Shown in pieces: positions 11,601 to 18,990 of a DNA stretch of 64,000 nucleotides. The DNA lies in contig OZ244968.1 of NCBI GenBank assembly GCA_965222645.1, positions 5,456,001-5,520,000 of the forward strand, read 5' to 3'. The translations under genes and the position numbers were made by a program. Source of the DNA: JABDMH01 sp965222645. GTDB lineage: Bacteria; Bacteroidota; Bacteroidia; Chitinophagales; Saprospiraceae. The notes beneath the pieces were generated by a model. The model was not told the origin of the DNA. It worked only from the letters and a program-made list of their open reading frames with translations, and made no database searches. Position 1 is the first letter of the stretch, and each line of letters opens with the position of its first letter.

Positions 11601-12471
11601 TACTCCGGCACCTTGCAAGTTTACCTTTCAGGGACATGAGGACATAGGAGATTATGGCTTGCGGATGTTTGGGATGGGGGCCAGATGCTATAATCAGACT
11701 ATTGGGAGGCTTTTGGCTACAGATCCATTGGCAAGCGATATGCCTGCTTGGAGTCCATACTCTGCTATGTTCAATAACCCTATCCGGTTCACCGATCCGA
11801 CCGGGATGGCACCGGAAACGATTTATGAAGATGCCGAAACAGGACAACAAGTTGAAGTCAACGACGGTATCGATAAAACCATCGTAGTTAATAGTACGGA
11901 TTTTCAAAAGGCGAAATTCTTTGCCAATGAATTAAATCAAGGTGAAGGATTTTCTTTTCCGGACATGGACATTGTAAATGCGTATACTGATTTTTACAAT
12001 GCACACAACAGTTACGATGGGTTGAGTTTTAGCAATGCTATGGACTATCTGTTCAATAAGCCACAGATAGAAGGAGTGCCTATAGGCGGAGCAGGAAGTT
12101 TAGAAGTAATTGGAGGTGGAGCGAAGACGGCCGTAAAGCCAATAGCTCGACAAGTGCCGCGCTTCCTGGTAAAAATGCAGAAACACCACATTATTCCTAA
12201 AGCGGTGTTTAAGAGAAACAAAGCTGCATTAGCTCCGTTTATGAAGCTCAACAGTGGATTTAATCTGAAAAAGCTACCGACACCTTTCCATGGAAACCAC
12301 CCACAGTATAATACATTCGTTGGGAATCAAATTCAAAATTTGATTAATGCAGGAAATTTGAATGCAAGAAGCCTTAGAGGATTACAAAAGACTCTCAACG
12401 CTCAGATAAATCAAGCATATGATAGCGGCATGAAACTAAATGACTACTTCAGACAATTGAATAAACTATGA
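5695..12471 (+). CDS. Giant secreted YD/RHS-repeat protein with C-terminal AHH/HNH-type nuclease toxin tip
   Basis: A 2258-residue polymorphic toxin. A signal peptide spans about residues 1-27. A Lys/Glu-rich linker lies near 120-165, followed by the segment VSHFTGIADISIPIHTI (about 220-240), typical of the start of Bacteroidota RHS barrels. Many Tyr-Asp-type repeats follow. The RHS core-associated end is clear: ATDPLASDMPAWSPYSAMFNNP, shortened here to its key words, then FTDPTG near 2031-2036. Beyond that junction the last 220 residues are a distinct tip. It contains KHHIIPK (His2164, His2165), then NLKKLPTP and HGNHPQY (His2199, His2202), the order expected of the AHH branch of HNH/Endo VII nucleases. 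The shell is expected to encapsulate the tip until delivery. The stop overlaps the next gene by 4 bp, coupling toxin to immunity. The nuclease call is by motif; DNA rather than RNA as target is inferred from the family. Confidence 0.88.
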   Translation: MKALIFRLSYRHLFIPMLFSFSLSLAAIDICPYFCPNKNLPTGAELINTLEKNRDALDDDPRGLFFFDTIPPGKGKGKRTKVKKLSARITGEDVDIDWITIEEHDVDYFELYAAIDAQPYKSIEKIKPDKGKIKEKEEKEYKLKDKESKKKNKEAKRIYYRLHEVTKKGEDHILAVAMTASASSSGNSNAPDQLLDLLPQTTPKSPEVAAMERFDQYPVSHFTGIADISIPIHTIAVGALKIPIELKYHSGGNKVSDVAPRQGLGWSVTGLYSLSTEIRGQADQTSSTGMLNNDLPTFTLSCITPADKQLLDGHINFGYDMERDVFTYRTPLRTNSFVVTPDSTYFLEADRSLINYSGGFNDFTLLDDHGNQYYYDIKENTGGNNINNTSAWHVSEILTSVPGEKVSYTYYNLETLSYITDHTTVHTVHTDLCDNVPAGITSGPQPPTYLQNTVYISQRPLKEIFFPGGKIHFVLESQDRQDLSGAKALDKIDVYSYDFEEAGTNKYKLIRSYDLSYVYKTRSGTNGGKVLFLEKVEQKDNGGVVIGTYKMDYNTTALPKKDSYATDEQGYYNGATNANLIPAYSIPYAPNCNSTNSTATNANPANRNSNGTYMNAWMLERIDYPTGGYTKFEYEPHKYIDGSTSILAGGLRIKKMTSYSQSGALLKSFRYGASESGHGTYRDYSKVMMRTDQMIKKEDNTGGSDYYSYNVMRLSSGVNTLINAFEGVPVTYGEVTVYEDSTGAGSIGKTIYTYKNDVNDLAITGNGATNRQVLQSRHWARGQLLSRKVYGSDNNLREEITNTYTAIIPSNPTPALGYVLGRSLDMITLGVTNGSGCLIDDDQFILNPYSWYPGLLKLNTTRSRKYDDITPGKYVDRLITQSYDPDDYQLTEEKYTNTDGDERIKRYRYVTGLSNLSASHTGAALAFFHMRENNQLNTPIEINTLRKSGSTTRYLSGLLSEYSIKLLDSRYYVLPANIYQARIDDLNQPTSFTQVNVSSGGTISRDASYVHRLDFIDYTTHGKIDRWKRPGNSIVKYTWDTDANSTYHHRMQNSILHHGNTAAQITQYKISRSLLGMDTLIIPNGISTTYNYDSYGRFKRILDNAGDIDQETEYVISSGGNSRVIIHTPRSSMSILSTDITEVMTDIHFYDGLGRAEQTMQKQASPNASTHIVRGAVTRDDFGRTSRDYVPFSAGGSTTQKASLPTSVHGDNKPYGEVKTYDDSPLLKPKEILGLGSTWHSQNKFVENTYEVAPGSTIRKYVNGISGASVSGTYGPNELYMRKTISEQGNVTIAYLDNDGKIVQRSEQDSTGTYRHTAFIYNNHDRVRFVIQPQSFETSQSFTIDDAYFKDGVFEFVYDSLGREISRHTPGGGRSFTVYDRLDRIVLTQTALQKANNKWSYIRYDAFGRVAHTGELTSSLSQSALADKFKAINQCYEQWVAGSWTTVSFPSELNSASKKIKVDNIYDSYTAWNSLAPFDSDHAYHNAISDATGLLTGSFSYNSDDANESYFDVVYYDYKLREIQRITSHHLAASPASPQKIITSLEYNHAGDILRTKTTWQFEDRDDITHIDSTIYDHRGRPVSYASGVDAAPEVICTSAYDVTGRLNQKVYQPGGSYTKGGTNDYIFRPPSPTETNTADTARVAIILDAGTTIDVNSINTYMAVIDTTTDPGTTINALQTIQYSYNIRDWLTGINLNAEGNPVPNVSEGDLFSMKMNYASVGRYDGTMGSQAWAHHNEDLQQRSYTFNYDAASRIKGATYSGVNGENYSVSDLRYDKNGNIKRLKRMGKKGSGYAQIDDLSYTYSGNHLMRVEDAVSGDNEVDFVNRNSGSDDYAYYADGCLQKDLNENISNIDYDTYLSKPVLVTLSTGETVKYIYDGTGTLIRRELSDGTSWDYLGGMILKDGNPYQIAMTEGRIVYEDTVPRYEYEYRDQVGNLRVSFTERNGKLQQTFAAGYSPFGVQINAEVNTPAPCKFTFQGHEDIGDYGLRMFGMGARCYNQTIGRLLATDPLASDMPAWSPYSAMFNNPIRFTDPTGMAPETIYEDAETGQQVEVNDGIDKTIVVNSTDFQKAKFFANELNQGEGFSFPDMDIVNAYTDFYNAHNSYDGLSFSNAMDYLFNKPQIEGVPIGGAGSLEVIGGGAKTAVKPIARQVPRFLVKMQKHHIIPKAVFKRNKAALAPFMKLNSGFNLKKLPTPFHGNHPQYNTFVGNQIQNLINAGNLNARSLRGLQKTLNAQINQAYDSGMKLNDYFRQLNKL

Positions 12472-13214
12472 TGTTTAAACGCATAACGATTTCTGCGGAA
12501 CCTAAAGTAATCGGGGTGACAAATGGAATTTATCAGGTTGAGATCAATGAGGATAGTTTAAAAGAGAATGCGAATTATGATGAGATATCTTGTTTACTAA
12601 CCCAAGTTAATCTAGACGATTTCTTAGCCAACAGACACAAAATATTCAACTTGCAAGTACAAAACATTACTGGGAAGTTGCTAAAAAAAGCGAAGCAAAC
12701 GGACTTGATGGGGTATTCCCCCTATTACTTTGGTTTTCATTTTCTTGTAAGCCAAAAGTTTGTTGATATTTTAGATGAAAATGGAATTGATAAGACAGAA
12801 TATCATTTAATAAAAGTTGATATAGATAAGATCAAAACAAATTATTTTCTCTTTTATGTGCCTTGGGTATCCAATACAGAAATAAATTTTTCAGAGTCAT
12901 TAATTTACCCCTCTATTGAGGCTCTATCTCCTAATAAGAACTACATTGAGGTAAAAGATTATGATGCTTATTGTAAACTGAATGAGACGAATCCTATAAC
13001 TAATTTTGAGCGGGTTGTTTTAGATAACAAATATTCGAATAGGGATATAATTTCAGTGCAAGGAGTATCTAATCTTTTCTTTTCGGATAGGTTAATTGAG
13101 GCAGTTACGTCTGAAAAGGTGTCCAATTTTGAGATTAGAGACTATCCGATTCTACAATTTAGCTATAATGGTAAGCTCATAGAAACTGCTATGCCCCCGC
13201 GAAAGCCCGTTTAG
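12468..13214 (+). CDS. Probable immunity protein for the RHS nuclease
   Basis: A 248-residue cytoplasmic protein without signal peptide, starting ATGATG inside the toxin's stop region (4-bp overlap, so translation is likely coupled). The position directly behind an RHS toxin tip is the main evidence for immunity. Its landmarks are TDLMGYSPYYFGFHFLVSQK (about 78-97) and, near the C-terminus, LFFSDRLIEAV, a layout reminiscent of Imm11/Imm43-type immunity proteins, although I cannot assign the exact family. The sequence is poorer in G+C than the RHS core, as is common for exchangeable tips and their immunity genes. A decayed relative sits at 13372-13610, supporting the idea that immunity genes of this family accumulate here. 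Its last 26 bases are overlapped by a small ORF on the other strand. Confidence 0.72.
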   Translation: MMFKRITISAEPKVIGVTNGIYQVEINEDSLKENANYDEISCLLTQVNLDDFLANRHKIFNLQVQNITGKLLKKAKQTDLMGYSPYYFGFHFLVSQKFVDILDENGIDKTEYHLIKVDIDKIKTNYFLFYVPWVSNTEINFSESLIYPSIEALSPNKNYIEVKDYDAYCKLNETNPITNFERVVLDNKYSNRDIISVQGVSNLFFSDRLIEAVTSEKVSNFEIRDYPILQFSYNGKLIETAMPPRKPV

Positions 13215-13368
13215 TCTTGTGGTAAGACAACGCCATATCAATGACGTAGTAAACTTGTTTCTTGTCTTCGTCGCTTAAGTTCTCGATGTCCTTCATTTTT
13301 TCAAGCAGGGTTTTATCCAGGATTATGGTAGCGGATTGAAACTCATTACTTCTGATAATTAAACCCAT
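13189..13368 (-). CDS. Small 59-residue ORF, resembling the C-terminal tail of a transcriptional regulator
   Basis: An intact ATG-to-TAG frame of 60 codons lies between the immunity gene and its decayed relative, on the opposite strand. It overlaps the immunity gene's 3' end by 26 bp. The middle reads LDKTLLEKMKDIENLSDEDK followed by QVYYVIDMALSYHKTK. This amphipathic pattern is seen at the C-termini of many Bacteroidota Xre-type regulators, where a dimerisation helix ends in a Lys-rich tail. No helix-turn-helix precedes it, so it is either a free-standing small protein or the tail of a regulator whose DNA-binding half has been lost. The family resemblance is my reading, not a database match. 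Protein-like composition makes pure chance unlikely. Confidence 0.45.
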   Translation of the reverse strand: MGLIIRSNEFQSATIILDKTLLEKMKDIENLSDEDKKQVYYVIDMALSYHKTKRAFAGA

Positions 13369-13371
13369 AGT

Positions 13372-13610
13372 ATGTTTAATTTAAACAGTTTACATATAGT
13401 GCAGAGCTGGCAATTATTGGAGTAGAGAGCGGATTTAGTCAGCTTGAGTTCGAAGAAAAATCTCTCAAGAAACATCCTGCATACAAAAAGATTGAGCAAA
13501 TGATTCTCGCTGCAAAGGTGACAGACCTTATGGTTTTTTCTCCTTATTTCTTTGGTTGTAAATATGTGGTAAGTCAAAAAGTAGTTAATTGTTTTGAGTC
13601 ACTTTTTTGA
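13372..13610 (+). pseudogene. Decayed second immunity gene, same family as the one at 12468
   Basis: Translation from about 13380 gives FKQFTYSAELAIIGV, matching FKRITISAEPKVIGV at the start of the intact immunity protein. Later it gives TDLMVFSPYYFG and VVSQKVVN, matching TDLMGYSPYYFG and LVSQKFVD. Relative to the intact gene it has a frameshift just after the ATG at 13372, a deletion of roughly 30 codons between the two matching blocks, and a stop at 13608-13610 that removes the last 60 percent. It cannot make a working immunity protein. It looks like an older immunity gene left behind when the toxin tip was replaced, or a degraded tandem duplicate. Confidence 0.8.
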
Positions 13611-13660
13611 GATCTGCTGATGCCTGTGTATCAGCCGAATGAAGAAAATGAAAATATCCC

Positions 13661-13681
13661 TGCCTGGCATGCCTCCAGGCA
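13661..13681. repeat. Palindromic element behind pepA (possible terminator)
   Basis: TGCCTGG at 13661-13667 pairs perfectly with CCAGGCA at 13675-13681 around a 7-base loop, with a further CCCTG/CAGGG match outside it. It lies 53 bases beyond the pepA stop and could end that transcript, but there is no strong U-tract. Its CCCTGCCTG...CAGGCAG shape matches the mobile palindromes at 24631 and 62022, so it may be another copy of that repeat family. Confidence 0.5.
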
Positions 13682-13733
13682 GACAGGGCCAAAAGAGCCA
13701 TTTTTGATCTTGTAATGCTAGGGAAATATATCG

Positions 13734-15194
13734 CTACTTGAGATGATCACGAATAAAGGAAGTCAATAAATGGACACCCCAACCAGTGGCATTTTTACCT
13801 TTCCCGTATTTGGTGTTTCCAAAAGCCACTCCGGCGATGTCGAGGTGTGCCCAAGATGGATGACCATTTGTAAATTGTTGCAAAAATTTGGCAGCAGTGA
13901 TTGCTCCAGCTACAGGCCGTGTAGATAGATTCTTGATGTCGGCAACCTCCGATTTCATTTCCTCATCGTAATCGTCCCATAGGGGTAGGGGCCAAAGCTT
14001 TTCCCCACACTCCAGTCCGGTAGTCATCAGATTTTCCTGAAGTTCTTCATCATTGGAAAACATGGCGGCACAAACGTCTCCAAAAGTACGAACACTGCTA
14101 CCGGTGAGTGTTGCCAGATCAATGAGAATATCGATTTCAAAATTTTGAGTCATATATGCAAGTGCATCGGCCAGGATCAGTCTCCCTTCGGCATCAGTGT
14201 TGATTACCTCGATTGTTTTCCCGCTATAGCTGTTGATGATATCACCTGGGAGAATAGCCGTGGCATCGACACAATTGTCTGTAATGGGAGCGATGGCAAT
14301 AACATTTACCGGCCATTTCAGCTCTGCGATCGCTGCTACCGTGGCAAGTGTAGCAGCCGCTCCTCCCATGTCACTTTTCATGTAGTGCATGTTATTGGAT
14401 GGCTTTATCGAAACTCCTCCTGTATCAAAAGTCACCCCTTTGCCGACTAGCCCAATAGTTTTAGTTTTCTTTTTTCGGGTGCCCCGGTATTGAGCGATGA
14501 CAAATGCCGGATTATTCTCGCTGCCTCTGTTTACAGCTAGTACTGCATGCAGCCCGGCATCTTTGATTTTCTGTTTGTCAAGTACGGTGATCTTTAATTT
14601 ACTCAGCCTGGCTTTGTCTTTAATCCACTTCGTTATAAAAGGTGCATTTACTTTATTGTTGGGACCATTTACGAGGTCCATTACTTCCTTTTGGTACCTG
14701 GCGATGATCGTTGTCTCAAAAAGAAGTTTCGTTAGATCGTCATCCGGAACATCGCTCACCAGAATGACTGCCGCATTATTCTCCGAAAGTGGGTGTTTTT
14801 GCACCACAGTGTCAGTGTATTTTAGCAGTTGATAGGATGCGAGAGAAAAAGCGTGAATTGCGGATGTAGCAATGATTTTTGAGTCAACACTGCGCAAGTC
14901 GATTTGTACCTTCGATTTGAGAATTAATTTATCCTTGATCGCTATATCTAGAAATATATCTGATAGTTCTTTATAGCCGTATTTTTCAGTGACATCTAAT
15001 ACGATCAACTGGTTGATCCGGTTATTCTTGTTTATTTTAAAAATATCCTTCTTAAGCTCATCATCAAAAGCTGAAGCCGGTAGTCCGTATTGATCTTTCC
15101 ATTTTCTTTTATAGGACCTCGTGACATTTTGGTCAAAGGGTAAAATTGTAGTATATCCCCTTTGGTAGGGTTTTGATCTAAACTCAATATTCAT
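13734..15194 (-). CDS. pepA: Leucyl aminopeptidase, M17 family
   Basis: A 486-residue cytosolic metalloexopeptidase that removes N-terminal residues, typically Leu, from peptides, using two metal ions in a hexameric enzyme. The metal-site segments are present in order: VGKGVTFDTGGVSIKP, then MHYMKSDMGGAAA (metal-binding Lys and Asp), and the M17 signature NTDAEGRLILADAL near residue 330. The N-terminal third is the variable domain. Length is normal for the family. The start ATG at 15194 lies 44 bp downstream of the esterase stop on the same strand, so the two may share a transcript. Confidence 0.93.
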   Translation of the reverse strand: MNIEFRSKPYQRGYTTILPFDQNVTRSYKRKWKDQYGLPASAFDDELKKDIFKINKNNRINQLIVLDVTEKYGYKELSDIFLDIAIKDKLILKSKVQIDLRSVDSKIIATSAIHAFSLASYQLLKYTDTVVQKHPLSENNAAVILVSDVPDDDLTKLLFETTIIARYQKEVMDLVNGPNNKVNAPFITKWIKDKARLSKLKITVLDKQKIKDAGLHAVLAVNRGSENNPAFVIAQYRGTRKKKTKTIGLVGKGVTFDTGGVSIKPSNNMHYMKSDMGGAAATLATVAAIAELKWPVNVIAIAPITDNCVDATAILPGDIINSYSGKTIEVINTDAEGRLILADALAYMTQNFEIDILIDLATLTGSSVRTFGDVCAAMFSNDEELQENLMTTGLECGEKLWPLPLWDDYDEEMKSEVADIKNLSTRPVAGAITAAKFLQQFTNGHPSWAHLDIAGVAFGNTKYGKGKNATGWGVHLLTSFIRDHLK

Positions 15195-15238
15195 GAAGAA
15201 AAAAACATTAGTCGATTAAAAAATAACTTGTTTATCGA

Positions 15239-16318
15239 TCAGCTTTTTTGCTTAAAAAAAAGCCACTTTACTGCCTTGGGAAATTCGGCACCCCAGCAGG
15301 CCTCAGTATGTGTTCCTTCCGGATCGATCGATAATTTATACTCAATATTTTGGTCATTGATTTTCTTTCGTAAAGTCGTGGCAAATGTAGTCAAATCCTT
15401 TTCCATGGTGGCACTTTCTTTCTTGCCGCCAAAAAGGTAAACAGAAACGTGATCTCGACTGGAAAATTTTTTTGCTTCGGTAAATATCTTATTGGTCAAC
15501 CAAAGGGAGGGAGAAAAAATCATCCATTTAGAAAAAATTTTGGGATAGGTCATTGCAGTATAGAGACTAATGAGGCCACCCATAGAGCTGCCACCTATAC
15601 CGGTGTATTTCCGATCAGTTCGGGTCTTGAAATTGGAGTCTACATAGGGCTTTAACGTGTTTACAATAAATCTAGCGTATAGTTTCCCTTCACCGGCCCC
15701 AAATTTTTTTGTTTCAAAAGGACTGTATTCTTTAATGCGGTCTCTATCGCCATGTTCTACTGCAATAATGATAATATCGCCGTAGCCCAACTCCTTAAGT
15801 ATACTGAGTTTTTCGTCTATAGCCCAATTGCCAAAAGGTGCATCCTCATTAAAAAGGTTCTGAGCATCCTGCAGATAAAGCACTGGGTAATGATCCTTTG
15901 TGTAATAGTAATCAGGAGGTAATAAAGCCCAGATCCGCCTTCTTTTCTTTAATTGAGGAATCTCAAAATCATCCTCTATGATAAACTTCTTTGGCATGTA
16001 GAGTGCAGAACCAGCCATGCCATTGATCTTCCACCGCGGTACTAAATCAGAGACTTGCCTGGTTCCGGAAAGAATTTTTCTTACGGCCGGAACATTGCCC
16101 CATTCATCCAGCTCACCCTGATCCCGGTCGCCTTTATGATAGTGATAGGCAAAGGGGTAGGGGAGTGTGGTCTCTAATCTAAACAGATAGGATTTTTCTC
16201 CCACCTTTTGCATTCGAAACAAGGGATCATTGTCACACCAGTTGTTAAAGGTGCCCGAGATAAAGATTGGACGGTTGTCTACCTGACTGGTTTCCAGGTG
16301 AAAATCGATCTGCGTCAT
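15239..16318 (-). CDS. Alpha/beta-hydrolase esterase with N-terminal carbohydrate-binding-like domain
   Basis: A 359-residue protein of the putative-esterase family (esterase D / feruloyl-esterase-like fold). The N-terminal 90 residues resemble a CBM48-type beta-sandwich (FISGTFNNWCDNDPLFRM and YHYHKGD). The catalytic domain follows with VLYLQDAQNLF, the nucleophile elbow GIGGSSMGG (Ser near 243) and a candidate catalytic His in PEGTHTEACW. Enzymes with this layout include enterochelin esterase-type and xylan/feruloyl esterases; the substrate is not determinable. No signal peptide is seen. The ATG at 16318 is preferred to the TTG four codons upstream. It precedes pepA on the same strand. Confidence 0.82.
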   Translation of the reverse strand: MTQIDFHLETSQVDNRPIFISGTFNNWCDNDPLFRMQKVGEKSYLFRLETTLPYPFAYHYHKGDRDQGELDEWGNVPAVRKILSGTRQVSDLVPRWKINGMAGSALYMPKKFIIEDDFEIPQLKKRRRIWALLPPDYYYTKDHYPVLYLQDAQNLFNEDAPFGNWAIDEKLSILKELGYGDIIIIAVEHGDRDRIKEYSPFETKKFGAGEGKLYARFIVNTLKPYVDSNFKTRTDRKYTGIGGSSMGGLISLYTAMTYPKIFSKWMIFSPSLWLTNKIFTEAKKFSSRDHVSVYLFGGKKESATMEKDLTTFATTLRKKINDQNIEYKLSIDPEGTHTEACWGAEFPKAVKWLFFKQKS

Positions 16319-16330
16319 CTTTCCCGCCAA

Positions 16331-16801
16331 AATTCTGTGGTGTTTTACCGGATGCGAAAATAGAAATAGACATGGAAGTAAAGGTGCTCTGGTACAAGTT
16401 TTTTCTACATCCGCATGTTGGAATCAGTTTGTGTCTATCAAGACTTACACAGCGTCTGTGTCATTCGCCTAGGAGGTCTTTCTGCGTGCAGGCCTGGCAA
16501 TTGATTTTGAGAGGCCGACGCGAGATGTAAAATTAGCGCCAGGTTTAGCGGACCGATGATACTGATTTGACTAAAATATCACCCGTATTGGATCGGAAAC
16601 ACCATTATTCCGCCCTATGGTACATTGTGATACCTTATCTGGATTCCCTTAGATAATTTTGCCAATAGCTAATTGTAAACTGCAAGTTATCAGTAATTAC
16701 AATCCGTTTGATAGATCTTTGTCACCAAGCATAAAAAAAAAGCGAACAGTTACAATTGAATTTATCAATTTTATGTGAGACAAACCAAATAATCAATTGT
16801 T
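16331..16801. other. Gene-free stretch
   Basis: About 470 bases between the divergent esterase and the small secreted protein. Only short, unpatterned open frames are present. The promoters of both flanking genes must lie here, but I could not identify a convincing -7/-33 pair. Confidence 0.4.
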
Positions 16802-17206
16802 ATGAAAAAATTATTATTTCTATCTCTCTTTGTTGCTTTTTTAGTTTCATCTTACGCTCAGAATGGGGCAGTAATCTTTGAAGAGTCCTATGAACAGACT
16901 TTTGATGAAGGTTGCGGAGCTTTTCATGAAATCGGTACAATTAAAATTATTGAGACTGAAAATGGATCGACCGCTATCTGGAGGGGTACTGCGACGGAGC
17001 TTTCTTCTGGAGACTCTGTTCCAATAAATGCCACAATAACAGGTCATGCAAATCAGAATGCATTTACTCAAACTGTATCGATTGTCTATCCTTCGAAGGC
17101 AATTGTTCATACGGTATTTCATCTTAATGTGACTCCTAATGGTTTTCATCCCGTCTTTAAGTTCAAGGTAAATTGCCGTAATGAGTCATCAGAATCTTCT
17201 AGCTAG
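16802..17206 (+). CDS. Small secreted protein of unknown function
   Basis: A 134-residue protein with a clear signal peptide (Lys-Lys, hydrophobic core LLFLSLFVAFLVSS, cleavage after YAQ near residue 20). The mature part of about 114 residues is rich in Thr, Ser and beta-strand-like stretches, with two cysteines near the N-terminus and C-terminus (GCGAF, KVNCR). It ends in an acidic, Ser-rich tail. I do not recognise a family. It has no obvious operon partner: the next gene is a convergent sulfatase. Confidence 0.7.
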   Translation: MKKLLFLSLFVAFLVSSYAQNGAVIFEESYEQTFDEGCGAFHEIGTIKIIETENGSTAIWRGTATELSSGDSVPINATITGHANQNAFTQTVSIVYPSKAIVHTVFHLNVTPNGFHPVFKFKVNCRNESSESSS

Positions 17207-17461
17207 TCTTTGTTAGGTGCATCAATGTACGCTGCAACAGGATAATTTATTAGAACGAGATGAACTAAATACTGGTTGTAGGGGGTGTACGCACTACTGC
17301 CTGACCTTCCTACCAGGTTAAGCTTGATCGTGTAAAAAAATCCACAAGTGTCAGTGATCCAGTTTAAAGGTCGTGGCAAATTCCATTGTTCATAGATATG
17401 GATTTCCAACTCTTTTTATTGACTGCACCGAAATTTTATTTAGGCTGAAATCTAAATCGCT

Positions 17462-18919
17462 TTACTCCAAAACACCAAGTGGCCTTACCTCTGAGCCTTC
17501 TCTTTCGGTCAATTCGTCACCCAACTCACTGCGAATTTTTTCAGCCAATTCATTTAATGAAGTGACTATGTCAGGATATTGTTCTGCCACATTAGTAGTT
17601 TCTCGTATGTCATTCTGAAGATCATACAATTCCATATCCATTTGATTTTGATCGTAGTCGATCGGCATGCCGTCATTTGTTCCGATCCGCCCGTTGAGGG
17701 ATCGATAGCTATGCGGAAAATACATCTTCCAACGCCCGTCACCACTCAAAATGCCCTGTAATTGATTCCTCTCATAGTAAAAATAATAGGCTTCGTGATG
17801 AGGTGAGTATCCATCATCACTTTGCAAAAGTGAAAGCATATTTCTGCCGTCGATCTTTTTACTGGGAAGAGTCGCACCGGTGATCTGGCAGATGGTTGGC
17901 AAAATGTCGATTGTCATTGCCGGATTTGACGAAGTGCTGCCTGGTTTGATATGCCCTGGCCACCTCGCTACAAACGGAACCCGGACTCCCCCTTCTAGTG
18001 ATGTACCCTTCCCTTCCCTGAGCGGGTGGGCTTCTCCGGAATGACCACCGTAAGACAACCAGGGACCGTTATCAGATGTGAAAATCACCAATGTATTTTC
18101 ATCAAGCCCTTCATCCTTCAGGGTTTTCAGTATCTCACCTGTGGACCAATCGATTTCTTCAATTACATCACCATATAATCCACGAGGTGACTTACCTCTA
18201 AATTTATCACTCACAAAAAGCGGCACGTGGGGCATGCTGTGGGGGACATATAGAAAAAAAGGTCGCTCTTTGTTTTTCTTAATAAATGATGTTGCCCTTT
18301 CCGTATACCAGGTTGTAATCATTGACTGTTCATCGAGGGTGTCGATGATTGCTTCATTTTCGATCAGTGGTAATTCAGGAAAATTAAAAACTGAGCCCTG
18401 CCATGGGTGGTGTGGCCACATATCATTGGAGTACGGGATGCCAAAGTATTCATCAAAACCCTGGCGTGTAGGAAGAAATTCAGGCTCGGATCCCAAATGC
18501 CATTTCCCGTAAATAGCAGTGGCATAACCCAATGGTTTGAGAATTTCGGCTATGGTTTGTTCATCGGGGTGTAATCCCTTTTTTACATACGGGGAATAGG
18601 CACCATGTATTCCCAATCTATTTGCATAGCATCCTGTGAGCAAAGAAGAGCGCGAAGCAGAACAAACAGGTTGGGATACGTAAAAATTGGTCAGGCGGAT
18701 TCCTTCCTTAGCCATTTGGTCGATATTGGGGGTCCGAATATCTGGAGAACCAAAGCATCCCAAATCTTCATAACCCTGGTCATCGGTAAAGATGAGTACG
18801 ATATTGGGTGGATTGCCATCTTCTTTTTGTTCTTCGACCTGAGCATTGGGATTGGCACAAGCTGTGATGACCACAATCATGAATGCCCAATGTGAAAATG
18901 GGTAACGTATCATATCCAT
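17462..18919 (-). CDS. Lipoprotein S1-family sulfatase
   Basis: A 485-residue formylglycine sulfatase anchored as a lipoprotein: the leader ends VVITAC, placing the lipidated cysteine at residue 21. Metal and catalytic motifs are FTDDQGYEDLG (about 44-54) and CSASR with Cys86, then TSDNGPW further on. The hydrophilic linker QVEEQKEDG after the lipid anchor suggests display on the outer membrane or in the periplasm. Close relatives act on sulfated polysaccharides, but substrate cannot be assigned by eye. The gene is divergent from the glycosyltransferase at 18991, with a 71-bp gap that should hold both promoters. Confidence 0.9.
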   Translation of the reverse strand: MDMIRYPFSHWAFMIVVITACANPNAQVEEQKEDGNPPNIVLIFTDDQGYEDLGCFGSPDIRTPNIDQMAKEGIRLTNFYVSQPVCSASRSSLLTGCYANRLGIHGAYSPYVKKGLHPDEQTIAEILKPLGYATAIYGKWHLGSEPEFLPTRQGFDEYFGIPYSNDMWPHHPWQGSVFNFPELPLIENEAIIDTLDEQSMITTWYTERATSFIKKNKERPFFLYVPHSMPHVPLFVSDKFRGKSPRGLYGDVIEEIDWSTGEILKTLKDEGLDENTLVIFTSDNGPWLSYGGHSGEAHPLREGKGTSLEGGVRVPFVARWPGHIKPGSTSSNPAMTIDILPTICQITGATLPSKKIDGRNMLSLLQSDDGYSPHHEAYYFYYERNQLQGILSGDGRWKMYFPHSYRSLNGRIGTNDGMPIDYDQNQMDMELYDLQNDIRETTNVAEQYPDIVTSLNELAEKIRSELGDELTEREGSEVRPLGVLE

Positions 18920-18990
18920 AAACCGGGAATTTGATGCTGTCTAATATAATGGAATTTCCGTGATGGCCACCTATTGTTTATTTTCGCAGC

